Positions 18,796-27,629 are shown, counted from the stretch's first letter. The stretch: DNA of 64,000 bases from Morganella morganii (GCF_003996855.1 NZ_NRQY01000002.1:261685-325684), one strand, 5' to 3'. The notes: generated by a model from the letters alone, not told the origin. Numbers and translations are program-made.

Positions 18796-19182
18796 ATGAC
18801 TAAAGTAATCGCAACAGAAAACGCACCAGCAGCAATCGGCCCGTACGTACAGGCAGTAGACCTGGGTAACATGGTAATGACTTCAGGTCAGATCCCTGTT
18901 GATCCGAAAACCGGTGCAGTTGCCGACGATGTTAAAGCTCAGGCGCGTCAGTCACTGAACAACATCAAAGCTATCATCGAACAGGCTGGCCTGAAAGTTA
19001 CGGATATCGTGAAAACAACTGTTTTCGTTAAAGATCTGAACGACTTTGCTACTGTAAACGCAGAATACGCGACTTTCTTTGATGAGCACAAAGCAGTATA
19101 CCCTGCACGTTCTTGTGTTGAAGTTGCGCGTCTGCCAAAAGACGTTAAATTAGAAATCGAAGCAATCGCAGTCCGTAAATAA
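18796..19182 (+). CDS. ridA: RidA, 2-iminobutanoate/2-iminopropanoate deaminase
   Basis: RidA hydrolyses reactive enamine/imine products of PLP enzymes such as threonine dehydratase and so protects branched-chain amino acid synthesis. The 128-residue protein has the Rid-family signature around [12 protein letters not shown], and [19 protein letters not shown] near the C-terminus with the conserved arginine. An AGGAG site precedes the ATG. It follows pyrBI, as in E. coli. Confidence 0.97.
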   Translation: MTKVIATENAPAAIGPYVQAVDLGNMVMTSGQIPVDPKTGAVADDVKAQARQSLNNIKAIIEQAGLKVTDIVKTTVFVKDLNDFATVNAEYATFFDEHKAVYPARSCVEVARLPKDVKLEIEAIAVRK

Positions 19183-19675
19183 TTACTGCGCTTTCTGAGA
19201 AAAGCATCTCTGAAAGAGATGACGTTGATTGAGCCCCCTGTAAGGGGGCTCTGTTCATTATTAACCCGATAGTTAACCCGATAGTTAATCTGTCCTGTCC
19301 ACTACCCGCAATACACTTAACGGAGCACGGAAACCAAAAGTAATAACCCGGCCGGACAATAATATTTTTCATGTCAACGCTTATCTGATGTAAACAGAGA
19401 TATATATAATACAAAACTACCAAAATATTTTTGCAGATCGATAAACCACCATTTATAACAATATTACGTTAACGATATATAAAACCACCGACGAAATATT
19501 TTATTCCGAAACCTGAATGTAAATGCTAATTTTACAGGGATGCTTACAGACAAAAGCGGCCAATTATAGTCTCTTATTTACAAATAAACCACCGGCTGTT
19601 TATTTCATCACCCTGATAAAATTTGCCATACTAATATTGTTTTTGTAATTAAAAATATTAATTAAAGGTGGCAAT
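19183..19675. other. Gene-free AT-rich spacer, 493 bp
   Basis: I see no convincing gene here. It contains a short inverted repeat (CATCTCT/AGAGATG, 19205-19222), the ridA terminator hairpin, a 12-bp unit (TTAACCCGATAG) repeated in tandem near 19260-19284, and then about 350 bp of AT-rich sequence that runs into the AT-rich start of the broken chemoreceptor. Confidence 0.6.
19232..19252 (+). terminator. Hairpin terminator after ridA
   Basis: GAGCCCCC and GGGGGCTC pair over a 5-nt loop about 50 nt after the stop. The T-tail is weak. Confidence 0.6.
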
Positions 19676-21320
19676 ATGTTAGAAAAAGTAAAAATATCGA
19701 CGGGAGTGCCCCTCATCTTGATCGCATTTCTTTTGATACAGATTATATCATCATTTTATTTTATCAGATTTATAAACTCACAGAATGAAATAAATAACAC
19801 GATGACGATACAGTCAGAAAAAACCCATGTACTCAACCGTGTCTGGATTGGATTTTTAGAGAACAGATCATTACTTAACATTATATCCAAAGGTGTAATG
19901 AAAGGTATTTATGAAAATGACACACAGAAAAAAATCGAATTGACTATGCTGAAGAACAAGTAAAAAAACAAGATCAGATTGGTTAAAATTTAAATCAATG
20001 CCAACAAGATTCGGAGAAGAACTTGAACACCATATGAATTCTTCTTTTAATGAATATTATGACGCCCAGCTTAAGTTAGTTTATTTTTTACGAAAAAGCA
20101 TGTTAGATGATTTTGATAACCAACCTACCAGTGACTATCAAAATGCATTCGGGAAATTATATGAAAAGTATTATTCAGCAGATACCACTTATTATGACGA
20201 ACTCATTAAAAATAGTAAAAATAATGAAACATTGACAATATGAATAGCAATATTACTACTTGTCAGCATTTGTATCACAATCATTTTAGTCTGGGTCGGT
20301 ATTCGTCATTTACTTATCTTACCTATGAATCATTTCCTGGAAAGCATTCAGCATATTGCAAAAGGTAATCTGATAAGACCGATTAATGTAACAGGGAGTT
20401 ATGAAATCAAAAAACTATCTGAAACATTACGTAATATGCAAAACGAGCTTTCCAAAACTGTCGGTGATGTCCGTGATGGTGCCAATGCCATTTACAGCGG
20501 TGCCAGTGAGATCTCTACCGGTAATAACGACCTGTCTTCGCGGACAGAACAACAGGCTGCGTCTCTTGAAGAAACCGCATCCGGCATGGAAGAACTGACA
20601 GCCACCGTGCGTCAGAATACCGATAATGCCCGTCAGGCAAGTCATCTGGCGTTAACCGCCTCCGAAACCGCAGAGCGTGGCGGGAGAGTGGTGGATGATG
20701 TCGTGGATACCATGCGCGGCATCGGGGACAGCTCGAAGAAAATTGCCGATATCATCAGTGTGATTGACAGCATTGCCTTTCAGACCAACATTCTGGCGCT
20801 GAATGCCGCCGTGGAAGCGGCACGGGCAGGTGAGCAGGGCCGCGGATTTGCCGTTGTGGCCGGTGAGGTCCGCAGCCTTGCCCAGCGCAGTGCGCAGGCA
20901 GCCCAGGAAATCAAAACCCTGATCGGGGATTCGGCCGGCAAAGTCAATGCCGGTGCAGTACTGGTTGAGCGTGCCGGTGAAACGATGGATGAAATTGTCA
21001 GCGCCGTCACCCGGGTCACCGATATTATGAGTGAGATAGCCTCTGCATCGGATGAACAAAGCCGCGGGATTGACCAGATTGGCATGGCGGTGACGGAAAT
21101 GGACAGAGTAACCCAGCAGAATGCGGCGTTAGTAGAGCAATCCGCAGCAGCGGCTGCATCACTTGAAGAGCAGGCATGCAGACTGACTCAGGCAGTATCT
21201 GTATTTCAGATACAGACCGGAGAACTGAAGACCGGCACTCAGACCAGCACGATGGTGCCGTTACAGCGCCCTGTTCCTGAAAAACCAGCAAATACAAATA
21301 ATGACTGGGAAGCATTTTAA
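19676..21320 (+). pseudogene. Broken methyl-accepting chemotaxis protein gene (one frameshift, one stop)
   Basis: Read through two lesions, this locus encodes a ~548-residue chemoreceptor. Its parts are a first membrane helix (residues about 10-32), a periplasmic four-helix-type sensor region, a second membrane helix, a HAMP segment, the methyl-accepting signalling hairpin ([20 protein letters not shown] region near 20780) and a CheR-binding-like C-terminus (DWEAF). The first lesion is a run of seven A at 19928-19934 where eight would keep the frame. The second is TGA at 20241-20243 just before the second helix. The sensor half is very AT-rich, while from about 20460 on composition is like the rest of the chromosome. 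The signalling half alone is an intact 331-codon ORF from 20325. Confidence 0.85.
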
Positions 21321-21377
21321 TGTATAGATGCTGAAACAGACAATGGCACTGACGATTAAATAACAGCAATTTTATGT

Positions 21378-21407
21378 GTGATAAATTTTAATATTAAAAT
21401 TTATCAC
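21378..21407. terminator. Perfect 30-bp AT-rich palindrome between convergent genes
   Basis: The 15-base arm GTGATAAATTTTAAT is followed at once by its exact complement, with no spacer. It lies between the chemoreceptor relic and the convergent tetR-type gene, 7 bp from the latter's stop. A bidirectional terminator is the simplest reading, although the stem is almost all A and T. Confidence 0.5.
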
Positions 21408-21413
21408 CTCATC

Positions 21414-22001
21414 CTATACCCGCAGATTTTCCAGAAGCTGATCAAAAGAGACTCTGACTTTTTCATAAGTCGCCTGCGGATTATCACTGTGCACAATCCA
21501 CATTGCACATTCATACAGCCCGCCGTTGATAAACAGTGCCAGCACATCGGGTGCCACCTGTTTTATCCGCCCTGCTTCCATCAGGCGTGTCAGACGCCGG
21601 GTGATCCCCTGTACACAGGCCAGTTCATGGGATTTAAGAATAGAGAAATCCAGTACCGAAGCCGCATCGCGGAACATAATCCGCTGCACTTCCGGCTCCA
21701 GACTCATCGCCAGATACCCCTGACAGCGCGATTTGAAGGCCAGCCATTCATCGGCCTCATTTTTTTCTGCGGTATCCAGGCGTGTATCCAGTTCGCGATC
21801 CAAATCCTGCAACACGGCCAGAAATAACCCTTTTTTATCACCAAAGTGATGATACAGCGCCCCGCGGGTCAGACCGGCCTGAGCCGTCAGATCATCCATC
21901 ACGGTGGCGGCATACCCGGCCTCACCAAACTGCTGACGTGCAGCACGGATAAGCTTTGTCCGCGTTTCTTCTATCATCTCTGCACGTGGCTTATGACCCA
22001 T
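21414..22001 (-). CDS. TetR-family transcriptional repressor
   Basis: The 195-residue protein has the TetR DNA-binding domain at the N-terminus, with helix-turn-helix pattern TVMDDLTAQAGLTRGALYHHFGDKKGLF (split here as residues about 33-60). The C-terminal ligand domain is not assignable. The ATG at 22001 is chosen because AGGAGTGA lies just upstream; an in-frame extension to 22061 would run into the operator. It is divergent from an MFS transporter, with two palindromic operators between them, so it most likely represses that pump and itself in the absence of an unknown ligand. Confidence 0.88.
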   Translation of the reverse strand: MGHKPRAEMIEETRTKLIRAARQQFGEAGYAATVMDDLTAQAGLTRGALYHHFGDKKGLFLAVLQDLDRELDTRLDTAEKNEADEWLAFKSRCQGYLAMSLEPEVQRIMFRDAASVLDFSILKSHELACVQGITRRLTRLMEAGRIKQVAPDVLALFINGGLYECAMWIVHSDNPQATYEKVRVSFDQLLENLRV

Positions 22002-22054
22002 TTTATCACTCCTGCGGTTAACCCTTTCAGCCCGGGGATTATAACACTTTTTTA

Positions 22055-22077
22055 TTGACATACATCGCGTATGTCAA
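22055..22077. promoter_or_regulatory. Palindromic operator 1 of the TetR/MFS pair
   Basis: TTGACATAC-N5-GTATGTCAA is a 23-bp inverted repeat with perfect 9-bp arms. It lies between the divergent genes and includes a TTGACA element. Confidence 0.78.
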
Positions 22078-22084
22078 TAGATTC

Positions 22085-22101
22085 ACATACGCAATGTATG
22101 T
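22085..22101. promoter_or_regulatory. Palindromic operator 2 of the TetR/MFS pair
   Basis: ACATAC-N5-GTATGT repeats the core half-sites of operator 1 with the same spacer length, centred 27 bp away. The shared half-site and spacing point to one repressor bound twice. Confidence 0.72.
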
Positions 22102-22179
22102 TAATTGCATTACAGCCGGCTACTTCCGGCAGTTAAAATCATATCCGTCTGTAATACCACGGGTATCTGTGAGGTTGTT

Positions 22180-23367
22180 ATGTTCAGCTCTTATCGTGTC
22201 ATCTTTCAGCATCCCGGCACCAAAGCCTTTTCCGGGGCGGGATTTATCGCGCGGATGACCGTCTCCATGATGGGGATTGGGATCATTACCATGATTGCCC
22301 AATTGCGTGATTCTTTCTTTATGGCCGGGATAACCGCAGCCGTATACACCTTTTCGGCGGCATTCTGCGCCCCGGTGATCGCCCGGCTGGTGGATCGTTA
22401 CGGGCATAGCCGGATACTGCCGAAAAGCATCGTGATCAGTGTTTTCGGTACTGCCGCCCTGCTGCTGTGTACTGTTTATAATGCCCCTGACTGGGCCATC
22501 TGGCTGTCAGCGGTTTTTGTCGGGGCGATCCCGAGCATGCCTGCCATGATCCGCGCCCGCTGGACACATATCTATAAAGGTGACCCGCGCCTGCAAACCG
22601 CTTACTCTTTTGAGTCTGTGCTGGACGAAATCAGCTTTATTATCGGGCCGCCGCTGTCGGTCACGCTCTGCATCGCGCTGTTCCCGCAGGCGGGGCCGCT
22701 GGCGGCAATTATTTTTCTGATAATCGGTACGGTGCTGGTGGTCTGCCAGAAACGGACGGAGCCGCCGGTACACAAACGCGACGGGCTGGCAAAAGGCACC
22801 GTGCTGCGCCTGCCTGCTATTCAGCTGCTGATGGTGGTACTGCTTGCACTCGGGGTGATTGTCGGGACAGTGGATGTGCTGGCCGTTGCTTTCGCCAATG
22901 CACAGGGATATCCGAAAGGGGCAAGCTATATTCTGTCTGTGTATGCTGCCGGTTCCTGTATCTCCGGATTTATCTTTGGTGCGGTACGGCTGCCGTTCAG
23001 CTATATAAAGCAGTTTGTTTTCACCGCAGCCGCCACACTGCTGACCACTCTGCCGCTGCTGCTGGTTACCAACCTGACCGGGCTGGGGCTGACCATGTTT
23101 GTCGCCGGTTTCTTCTTCTCACCGACCATGATCCTCGCGATCGGCTTTGTGGAGCGTGAAGCGCCGGCCAATATGCTGACCGAAGGCTTCACCGGGCTGG
23201 CCGTCGGTGTGGCACTCGGCTCTGCGGCTGTCGGTATGATTATTGATACTTACGGCATTGCTACCGGGTTCCTGCTGGCTATCGCTGCGGGGGTCTGCGT
23301 ACTGCTCACCGCCTGCATCGGTTATGTTTTCGTCTTCAAAGATGATAAAAACAGCGCCGATAAGTGA
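22180..23367 (+). CDS. Major facilitator superfamily transporter, likely efflux
   Basis: The 395-residue product is a 12-helix MFS protein. An early loop (PVIARLVDRYGHSRI, around residue 66-80) fits the MFS motif A region between helices 2 and 3. The start MFSSYRVIFQHPGTKAF at 22180 follows a GAGGT site; an in-frame upstream start at 22105 would lie next to the operator and is less likely. The substrate cannot be named. Control by the divergent TetR regulator suggests an inducible drug or metabolite exporter. Confidence 0.88.
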   Translation: MFSSYRVIFQHPGTKAFSGAGFIARMTVSMMGIGIITMIAQLRDSFFMAGITAAVYTFSAAFCAPVIARLVDRYGHSRILPKSIVISVFGTAALLLCTVYNAPDWAIWLSAVFVGAIPSMPAMIRARWTHIYKGDPRLQTAYSFESVLDEISFIIGPPLSVTLCIALFPQAGPLAAIIFLIIGTVLVVCQKRTEPPVHKRDGLAKGTVLRLPAIQLLMVVLLALGVIVGTVDVLAVAFANAQGYPKGASYILSVYAAGSCISGFIFGAVRLPFSYIKQFVFTAAATLLTTLPLLLVTNLTGLGLTMFVAGFFFSPTMILAIGFVEREAPANMLTEGFTGLAVGVALGSAAVGMIIDTYGIATGFLLAIAAGVCVLLTACIGYVFVFKDDKNSADK

Positions 23368-23460
23368 CAGAAATAACTTTTAATATAATTTTCCGCAATC
23401 AAACCGCACATTTTTACACTTAACCGGAGTGTGCGGTTTGCCTGATGTCGCCGAAATTCT

Positions 23461-23474
23461 TTGACTTAAATCAA
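23461..23474 (+). promoter_or_regulatory. FNR-type site upstream of nrdD
   Basis: TTGAC-N4-ATCAA differs from the FNR consensus TTGAT-N4-ATCAA at one position. It lies about 170 bp before the nrdD start, fitting anaerobic activation. Confidence 0.65.
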
Positions 23475-23498
23475 TTTCAATCGCCTTATTCCGGAGGA

Positions 23499-23514
23499 AA
23501 TCTATATCTAGTGC
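23499..23514 (+). promoter_or_regulatory. NrdR box 1 of nrdDG
   Basis: The element CTATATCTAGTG resembles the NrdR box. A mirror-related box lies exactly 30 bp downstream, and paired boxes about three helical turns apart are typical of NrdR control. Confidence 0.68.
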
Positions 23515-23528
23515 TATATAATACAAAG

Positions 23529-23544
23529 CCCACTAGATATAGTA
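23529..23544 (+). promoter_or_regulatory. NrdR box 2 of nrdDG
   Basis: CCCACTAGATATAGTA carries the same core (ACTAGATATAG) as box 1 in inverted form. NrdR binds such pairs when dATP is high and represses ribonucleotide reductase genes. Confidence 0.68.
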
Positions 23545-23557
23545 TTTATTCACAGTG

Positions 23558-23566
23558 TTATCCACA
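23558..23566 (+). promoter_or_regulatory. Perfect DnaA box (forward)
   Basis: TTATCCACA is the highest-affinity DnaA 9-mer. It lies 67 bp before the nrdD start. Confidence 0.7.
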
Positions 23567-23600
23567 ACGCCATGAAGCCGCATTATAACCGGTTTTGTCC

Positions 23601-23609
23601 TGTGGATAA
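23601..23609 (-). promoter_or_regulatory. Perfect DnaA box (reverse)
   Basis: TGTGGATAA is the exact reverse complement of TTATCCACA. It faces the forward box 34 bp away and ends 23 bp before the nrdD start codon. Confidence 0.7.
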
Positions 23610-23632
23610 CCAAACAGCCGGAGAGAAGCAAA

Positions 23633-25771
23633 GTGCACACTATCGTGATTAAGCGTGATGGATGTCAGGTAAATTTTGATGAATCACGCATCCGGGATGC
23701 CATTAAAAGAGCCGCCAAAGCTGCACGCGTTAATGATGATGACTACTGCTCTCAGGTTGCAGCCCGGGTAGCCACCCTGCTGGGTGACCGGAAAAAAGTG
23801 GATATCGGCGAGATCCAGGACGCTGTCGAAAACCAATTAATGTCCGGTGATTACAAAGAGTTAGCAAGAACTTATATCGAATACCGTCATGACCGTGACG
23901 TGGCGCGTGAACTGCGCGGCCGCCTCAATAATGAGATCCGCGGGCTGGTTGAACAGAGTGATATGTCCATTCTCAACGAGAATGCCAATAAAGACAGCAA
24001 GGTGATCCCGACACAGCGCGACCTGCTGGCGGGTATCGTTGCCAAACACTACGCAAAACAGCACATTTTACCGCGTGACGTTGTAATTTCGCACGAACGC
24101 GGTGAAATTCACTATCACGATCTGGACTACGCGCCGTTCTTCCCGATGTTTAACTGTATGCTGATCGATTTAAAAGGCATGCTGACTCATGGCTTTAAAA
24201 TGGGTAACGCCGAGATAGAACAGCCTAAGTCCATCTCAACCGCGACCGCGGTAACAGCACAAATTATTGCCCAGGTGGCCAGCCATATTTACGGCGGTAC
24301 GACTATTAACCGTATCGACGAAATTCTTGCTCCGTTTGTCACTGCCAGCTATAACAAACACCTGAAAACCGCAAAAGAGTGGCAGATTCCGGATGCGGAA
24401 GGCTATGCCAATGCCCGCACAGAAAAAGAGTGTTATGACGCCTTCCAGTCGCTGGAATATGAAGTCAATACACTGCACACCGCCAACGGACAGACCCCGT
24501 TTGTCACTTTCGGCTTCGGGCTCGGCACATCCAAAGAATCCCGCATGATCCAGCAGGCGATTTTACGTAACCGTATCGCCGGTCTCGGTAAAAATCACAA
24601 AACAGCAGTATTCCCGAAACTGGTCTTCGCCATTAAAAAAGGCCTGAACCACCAGTACGGTGATCCGAACTACGACATCAAACAGCTTGCATTAGAGTGT
24701 GCCAGCAAGCGGATGTACCCGGATATTCTGAACTACGATCAGGTGGTGAAAGTCACCGGTTCCTTTAAAACCCCGATGGGCTGCCGCAGCTTCCTCGGGG
24801 TGTATGAAGAGAACGGCGAAATGATCCACGACGGGCGGAACAACCTCGGCGTTATCAGTCTGAACCTGCCGCGCATTGCCATTGAATCACAGGGCAGTGA
24901 AGCAGATTTCTGGTCACTGCTGGATGAACGTCTGGAGCTCGCCAAAAAAGCACTGATGACCCGTATCGCACGGCTGGAAAATGTCAAAGCCCGCGTCGCG
25001 CCGATTCTGTATATGGAAGGTGCCTGCGGTGTGCGGCTGAAAGCGGATGATTCCGTTACTGAAATCTTCAAAAACGGCCGTGCCTCAATTTCACTGGGTT
25101 ACATCGGTATCCATGAAACCATCAATGCTCTGACCGGCACTGAAACACACATGTATGACGATGAACAGCGCCGCGCCCTGGGCGTTGCCATCGTGGAACG
25201 CCTGCGCCGTGCAACAGATGAATGGAAAGCCGAAACCGGCTACGGTTTCAGTCTCTACAGCACGCCGAGTGAAAACCTGTGCGACCGCTTCTGTCGTCTG
25301 GATACTGCTGAGTTCGGGCTCATCCCGGGTGTGACAGACAAAGGGTATTACACCAACAGCTTCCACCTGGATGTGGAGAAAAAGGTTAATCCGTACGATA
25401 AACTGGATTTCGAAGCACCGTACCCGCCGCTGGCGAACGGCGGTTTCATCTGCTACGGCGAATACCCGAATCTTCAGCACAACCTGAAAGCACTCGAAGA
25501 TGTCTGGGATTACAGCTACGACCGCGTTCCGTACTACGGAACCAACACCCCGATTGATGAGTGTTATGAATGCGGATTTGCCGGTGAGTTTAACTGCACC
25601 AGCAAAGGATTTGTCTGCCCGAAATGCGGCAACCATGATGCTTCCCGTGTCTCTGTTATCCGCCGCGTGTGCGGTTATCTCGGCAGTCCGGACGCCCGTC
25701 CGTTCAACGCCGGGAAACAGGAAGAAGTGAAGCGCCGTGTGAAACATCTGGCTAACGGTCAGTTGGGGTAA
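23633..25771 (+). CDS. nrdD: Anaerobic ribonucleoside-triphosphate reductase
   Basis: This 712-residue class III reductase makes dNTPs from NTPs without oxygen, using a glycyl radical and formate. It equals E. coli NrdD in length. An ATP-cone allosteric domain fills about residues 1-95. The Zn-binding cysteines appear as CYEC and CPKC near residue 645-666, and the radical glycine lies in RRVCGYLGSPD close to the C-terminus. The start is GTG at 23633, giving the family N-terminus (HTIVIKRDGCQV). The upstream region holds FNR-like, NrdR and DnaA sites. nrdG follows after 4 nt. Confidence 0.98.
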   Translation: MHTIVIKRDGCQVNFDESRIRDAIKRAAKAARVNDDDYCSQVAARVATLLGDRKKVDIGEIQDAVENQLMSGDYKELARTYIEYRHDRDVARELRGRLNNEIRGLVEQSDMSILNENANKDSKVIPTQRDLLAGIVAKHYAKQHILPRDVVISHERGEIHYHDLDYAPFFPMFNCMLIDLKGMLTHGFKMGNAEIEQPKSISTATAVTAQIIAQVASHIYGGTTINRIDEILAPFVTASYNKHLKTAKEWQIPDAEGYANARTEKECYDAFQSLEYEVNTLHTANGQTPFVTFGFGLGTSKESRMIQQAILRNRIAGLGKNHKTAVFPKLVFAIKKGLNHQYGDPNYDIKQLALECASKRMYPDILNYDQVVKVTGSFKTPMGCRSFLGVYEENGEMIHDGRNNLGVISLNLPRIAIESQGSEADFWSLLDERLELAKKALMTRIARLENVKARVAPILYMEGACGVRLKADDSVTEIFKNGRASISLGYIGIHETINALTGTETHMYDDEQRRALGVAIVERLRRATDEWKAETGYGFSLYSTPSENLCDRFCRLDTAEFGLIPGVTDKGYYTNSFHLDVEKKVNPYDKLDFEAPYPPLANGGFICYGEYPNLQHNLKALEDVWDYSYDRVPYYGTNTPIDECYECGFAGEFNCTSKGFVCPKCGNHDASRVSVIRRVCGYLGSPDARPFNAGKQEEVKRRVKHLANGQLG

Positions 25772-25775
25772 TGCG

Positions 25776-26243
25776 GTGAATTATCATCAGTACTATCCCG
25801 TTGACGTGGTCAACGGGCCGGGTACACGCTGCACGCTGTTTGTTTCAGGCTGTGTGCATCAATGCCGCGGCTGCTATAACCAGAGCACCTGGCGCACCGA
25901 TTCCGGTGTGCCGTATACCCGGGAACTGGAAGATACGATTATCGCCGACCTCTGTGATACCCGCGTAAAACGTCAGGGGATCACTCTGTCCGGCGGTGAT
26001 CCGTTACATCCGCTCAATGTGCCGGTGATTCTGGCACTGGTGCGGCGCATCCGCCGCGAGTGTCCGCCGGAAAAAGATATCTGGATGTGGACAGGTTATA
26101 AACTGGATGAACTTAATGATGCTCAGCGGGAAGTCATTGAGCATATCAATGTATTAGTAGACGGAAAATTTGTGCAGGATCTGCATGACCCGATGCTGAT
26201 CTGGCGCGGCAGCAGTAACCAGGTTATTCACTATTTGCGCTGA
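25776..26243 (+). CDS. nrdG: Anaerobic ribonucleotide reductase activase
   Basis: NrdG is the radical-SAM enzyme that generates the glycyl radical on NrdD. The 155-residue product has the iron-sulfur motif C-x3-C-x2-C as CVHQCRGC (residues about 26-33) and the SAM-site motif TLSGGDPLHP. It lies 4 nt after nrdD in one operon. Its last 20 bp overlap the end of the convergent yhbP gene. Confidence 0.97.
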   Translation: MNYHQYYPVDVVNGPGTRCTLFVSGCVHQCRGCYNQSTWRTDSGVPYTRELEDTIIADLCDTRVKRQGITLSGGDPLHPLNVPVILALVRRIRRECPPEKDIWMWTGYKLDELNDAQREVIEHINVLVDGKFVQDLHDPMLIWRGSSNQVIHYLR

Positions 26244-26679
26244 AACCCGCACTGAACCGCGACCAGTGCAGCTTCTTTCCGAACCCCAGCGTGTTATTCA
26301 CCATCTTAATTTCATTCAGCCGCAACCCCCACAGCGGGGTTTTCGCGGCGACAGCTACCGGGAAACGACGACAATAATGTGCCCGGGCCTGCTTTTCCTC
26401 TTCTTCTGACAGTGTAACAACCTCCCCCCGGAACTGGACCCCGCGGATTTTTGCCACCGTGGCCGTCTGTGCGGAGATGGTTCCCGCCACCTGCGGGTTC
26501 TGCTGCATCAGGGTGCCGTGACGGGTATGCGGTTCGGTGAGAAAATAAAGCATCATCATCCCCGGGTCCGCAACATAAAAGCAGGAGGCACACCACAGGT
26601 CATCACCGGCAGTGGCACACAGCGTAACGACATGATTTTTCTTCAGATAAGACAGGATTGAATCGTGCGGTAATTCCAT
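26224..26679 (-). CDS. yhbP: YhbP, UPF0306-family protein
   Basis: The 151-residue protein matches E. coli YhbP (motifs HVVTLCA, LWCASCFYV, AKIRGVQFRGEV, NTLGFGKK). It has a split-barrel fold like FMN-binding pyridoxamine-oxidase relatives, but its reaction is not known. The ATG at 26679 (MELPHDSILSYLKK) is preferred over an upstream in-frame start at 26772 because GGGG lies just before it and the length then fits the family. Its 3' end overlaps nrdG by 20 bp on the opposite strand. Confidence 0.88.
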   Translation of the reverse strand: MELPHDSILSYLKKNHVVTLCATAGDDLWCASCFYVADPGMMMLYFLTEPHTRHGTLMQQNPQVAGTISAQTATVAKIRGVQFRGEVVTLSEEEEKQARAHYCRRFPVAVAAKTPLWGLRLNEIKMVNNTLGFGKKLHWSRFSAGFSANSE

Positions 26680-26782
26680 ACAGTACCCCCAATAAAACCA
26701 CACCGGCTGATAGAGTATATCATCCGGTGCTGTTTCAGACAGTCCCGTCAGACGGGCTGTATTGTATGGCAAATCTCAGGAA

Positions 26783-27034
26783 TTATTTATAAAGTTCCGC
26801 TGTACCACCCATCAGATTTTCACCGCCGGCAGAAATGATGCGGAAAGAAGTTGCACCAGCTTCATCAGCTTTTTTGGATAAGGCAGCAGTGACATCAGCC
26901 AGAGCATCGACATCGCTGACAGAAACAACACCAACAGGTGCTTGTGTGCTATGTTGTACTTCTGTAGCGGCCACTGAACCAAATGAAACGGCACTTAAAG
27001 CTAAAATTGCAGGGATTACTGTTGAGATTTTCAT
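26783..27034 (-). CDS. Periplasmic DUF1471 (BhsA/McbA-like) stress protein
   Basis: The 83-residue product has a signal peptide ending near SFGSVAA (cleavage about residue 23) and a mature domain of about 60 residues with the DUF1471 pattern, including SVSDVDALADVTAALSKKAD, and an ending (GGTAELYK) like that of BhsA, McbA and YhcN. Members of this enterobacterial family are secreted to the periplasm and are linked to stress, envelope or biofilm responses. Which paralogue this is cannot be decided. It is monocistronic. Confidence 0.87.
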   Translation of the reverse strand: MKISTVIPAILALSAVSFGSVAATEVQHSTQAPVGVVSVSDVDALADVTAALSKKADEAGATSFRIISAGGENLMGGTAELYK

Positions 27035-27308
27035 ATTATGATTCCTTAGAATAAACGTAATATCATGAGACGTTTTTGTCTCTCTTTGTGATGTGAGTCA
27101 TATTATGCTCTCCGGACAAAAAAGAAAATTAGCTATTTCTGCTGTAGTTATTCAATAAAATTGAATATAAAGATTTTAATTAATCTGCGGGAAGAATTAC
27201 CATAGTGAATACCACTGATTAATTAGTTACTTGCGTTACTATCCCGTGACGTAAACCACCAAAATATTCGACTTTTATATAAACACAAAAAAGCATGATT
27301 AAACAAAA

Positions 27309-27629
27309 ATGAACAATAACACAGAGATAAACACGTGGTTTCTTTACATAATCAGAACAGAATCCGGATATCTTTACACAGGGATCACCCGTGATATCGC
27401 ACAGCGTGTTGCAACACATCAGTCCGGAAAAGGGGCAAAATACCTGCGGGGGAAAAGCGGGTTAAGCGTGGTGTATCAGGCTCTACTGGCGGATCGCTCA
27501 ATAGCGTCAAAAGAAGAATACCGGGTCAAGCAACTGACAAAGAAGAAAAAAGAAAAGCTGGTCAGTGACCAGCCTTCCGATTTGACGACATACCTTAACG
27601 GCGGTGATTATTCACAGCTGTCAAAATGA
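27309..27629 (+). CDS. yhbQ: YhbQ, GIY-YIG nuclease domain protein
   Basis: A compact GIY-YIG domain fills this 106-residue protein: FLYIIR...YLYTGIT gives the two family strands, an arginine follows in DIAQRV, and the conserved Glu is in [10 protein letters not shown]. The length and order match E. coli YhbQ, a UPF0213 member linked to DNA metabolism. Its 3' end overlaps the convergent yhbS by 22 bp. Confidence 0.92.
   Translation: MNNNTEINTWFLYIIRTESGYLYTGITRDIAQRVATHQSGKGAKYLRGKSGLSVVYQALLADRSIASKEEYRVKQLTKKKKEKLVSDQPSDLTTYLNGGDYSQLSK

Noticed and set aside
19560..19675. Sigma-28 flagellar promoter before the chemoreceptor relic
   Set aside because: TAAA and a CCTGATAA-like element are present but 23 bp apart instead of about 15.
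21378..22104. Insertion sequence ends around the TetR gene
   Set aside because: The palindromes are single operators or terminators; no transposase or target-site duplication is seen.
23550..23632. Replication origin suggested by two perfect DnaA boxes
   Set aside because: Only two boxes, no AT-rich 13-mer array, no GATC cluster and no dnaA/dnaN/mioC/gid genes nearby; gene regulation is the simpler reading.
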